DNA of 6,074 nucleotides from Betaproteobacteria bacterium (GTDB lineage: Bacteria > Pseudomonadota > Gammaproteobacteria > Burkholderiales > SG8-39): contig JAFAGU010000271.1 in the NCBI GenBank assembly GCA_019237595.1, positions 1-6,074 on the forward strand. The letters run 5' to 3'. The notes below the pieces were generated by a model, which was not told the DNA's origin, ran no database searches, and saw nothing but the letters and a program-made list of their open reading frames with translations. Position 1 is the first letter of the stretch. Every line of letters starts with the position of its first letter. The position numbers were made by a program, and so were the translations under genes. Positions 5,142-6,074 of the stretch are shown here, in pieces.

Positions 5142-6041
5142 CTAAGCAGCCGCCTTGGCGTCGGCGGTGAGGCGCTGGGCTTCTTCCCCGGCGATCCGCT
5201 CGATGTCGTCCCGGTACTTGAGCAGCACCCCGAGGGTGTTGTTGACCGTTTCCGGGTCGAGCGCCAAGCGATCGAGCGCCGCCAGGCAGTTGGCCCAGTC
5301 GATCGTCTCGGCGACGCCGGGCAGCTTGAAGAGCTCCGTCTTCCGCAGCTTCTGGACGAAGGCGACGACTTCGCGGGAGAGCGAGGCCGCGGCCTTGGGC
5401 GCCTTGCGGCGCAGGATCTCGAGCTCGCGGGCCGCGTCGGGATAGTCCACCCAGTGGTAGAAACAACGGCGCTTCACCGCGTCGTGGATCTCGCGCGTGC
5501 GGTTCGAGGTGATGACGACGATCGGCGGCTCCGCCGCGCGCAGCGTGCCGAGCTCGGGGATCGTGATCTGCCAGTCGGAAAGCACCTCGAGCAGGTACGC
5601 CTCGAACGGCTCGTCCGTGCGGTCGAGCTCGTCGATCAGGAGCACTGGCGGCGCGCCCGCGGGCTGCAGCGCCCGCGCGAGCGGCCGGCGCACGAGGAAG
5701 CGCTCGGAAAAGATATCCTGCGCGAGGCCTTCGCGCGATTTCACGCCCTCGGCCTCCGCCATGCGGATCTCGATCATCTGCCGGGGGTAGTTCCACTCGT
5801 AGGCTGCTTGCGCAATGTCGAGCCCCTCGTAGCACTGCAGCCGCAGGAGCTCGCGCCCGAGCCCCTGCGCGATGACCTTCGCGATCTCGGTCTTGCCGGT
5901 GCCGGCCTCGCCCTCGAGGAAGAGCGGCCGCTTCATCGCGAGCGCGAGGAAGAGCGCCGTGGCGAGGCTTCGCTCGGCGACGTAGTCGCCGGCGCCGAGG
6001 AGCTTCAGGGTTTCGTCGATCGACTTCGGGAAGGTGGACAT
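5142..6041 (-). CDS. coxD: CoxD-type MoxR-family AAA+ ATPase
   Basis: A cytosolic MoxR-family AAA+ ATPase of the CoxD type, 299 residues. CoxD proteins work with CoxE as ATP-driven chaperones that help build the metal centre of molybdenum CO dehydrogenase. Motifs (numbered from the ATG at 6041): Walker A GEAGTGKT (44-51), the MoxR/CoxD signature CYEGLDIAQAAYEWNYPRQM (70-89), Walker B VLLIDELDR (133-141) with Asp137-Glu138, sensor 1 ITSN (177-180) and arginine-finger candidates in KRRCFYHW (190-197). The C-terminal helical lid spans about 200-290 and the protein ends complete. The codon before the ATG is GTG in the same frame (6044), so that start is also possible; neither has a clear ribosome binding site in the 30 visible bases. 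A short frame from the window edge ends at TGA overlapping this ATG, so an upstream gene may be coupled. The decarboxylase follows after 47 bases. The choice of coxD over another moxR paralogue rests on the signature and the CoxE/CoxG neighbours. Confidence 0.92.
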   Translation of the reverse strand: MSTFPKSIDETLKLLGAGDYVAERSLATALFLALAMKRPLFLEGEAGTGKTEIAKVIAQGLGRELLRLQCYEGLDIAQAAYEWNYPRQMIEIRMAEAEGVKSREGLAQDIFSERFLVRRPLARALQPAGAPPVLLIDELDRTDEPFEAYLLEVLSDWQITIPELGTLRAAEPPIVVITSNRTREIHDAVKRRCFYHWVDYPDAARELEILRRKAPKAAASLSREVVAFVQKLRKTELFKLPGVAETIDWANCLAALDRLALDPETVNNTLGVLLKYRDDIERIAGEEAQRLTADAKAAA

Positions 6042-6074
6042 CACGGTCGCCGCAAAACGCTCATTGTCCCGAAT

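Noticed and set aside
5122..5835. Minus-strand open frame of 237 codons in a second frame inside the ATPase gene
   Set aside because: The ATPase frame carries Walker A, Walker B and sensor motifs over the same bases; this one shows only Arg/Ala/Gly-rich sequence.

Overview
This GC-rich window (roughly 70% G+C) looks like a proteobacterial chromosome. The codon use and the CoxG/DsbA-type sequences resemble Burkholderiales-type betaproteobacteria, but that placement is a judgement from sequence style and not a search result. It is gene-dense, and no stretch over about 70 bases lacks a gene. I see no RNA genes, CRISPR arrays, insertion sequences or integration marks.

Left part (1-1311): two divergent genes share a 29-base spacer. 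On the minus strand is the N-terminal 216 residues of a probably exported alpha/beta hydrolase, cut by the window edge. On the plus strand is a complete cytosolic FrnE-type DsbA-family thiol oxidoreductase with a CPWC active site. The oxidoreductase gene converges on the next gene, and the two stop codons share one palindromic CTAG.

Right part (1308-6044): five genes run on the minus strand, in transcription order: a CoxD-type MoxR AAA+ ATPase, a malonyl-CoA decarboxylase, a CoxE-type VWA-domain protein, a CoxG-type SRPBCC protein with a C-terminal membrane helix, and a small stand-alone class III nucleotidyl cyclase-like domain. The decarboxylase and CoxE overlap as ATGA, and CoxE and CoxG overlap by 10 bases, so these three are almost surely translationally coupled. 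A 47-base gap precedes the decarboxylase, and a 69-base gap precedes the cyclase-like gene at its better-supported start.

How they may work together: MoxR/CoxD with the VWA protein CoxE is the known chaperone pair for maturing molybdenum hydroxylases such as CO dehydrogenase, and CoxG is linked to membrane recruitment of that enzyme. The structural subunits (coxMSL) and coxF are not in the window. The unusual element is malonyl-CoA decarboxylase, a central-carbon enzyme (malonyl-CoA to acetyl-CoA plus CO2), placed between the two partner chaperone genes. The cyclase-like domain has lost several residues needed for catalysis and is probably a binding or regulatory relic.
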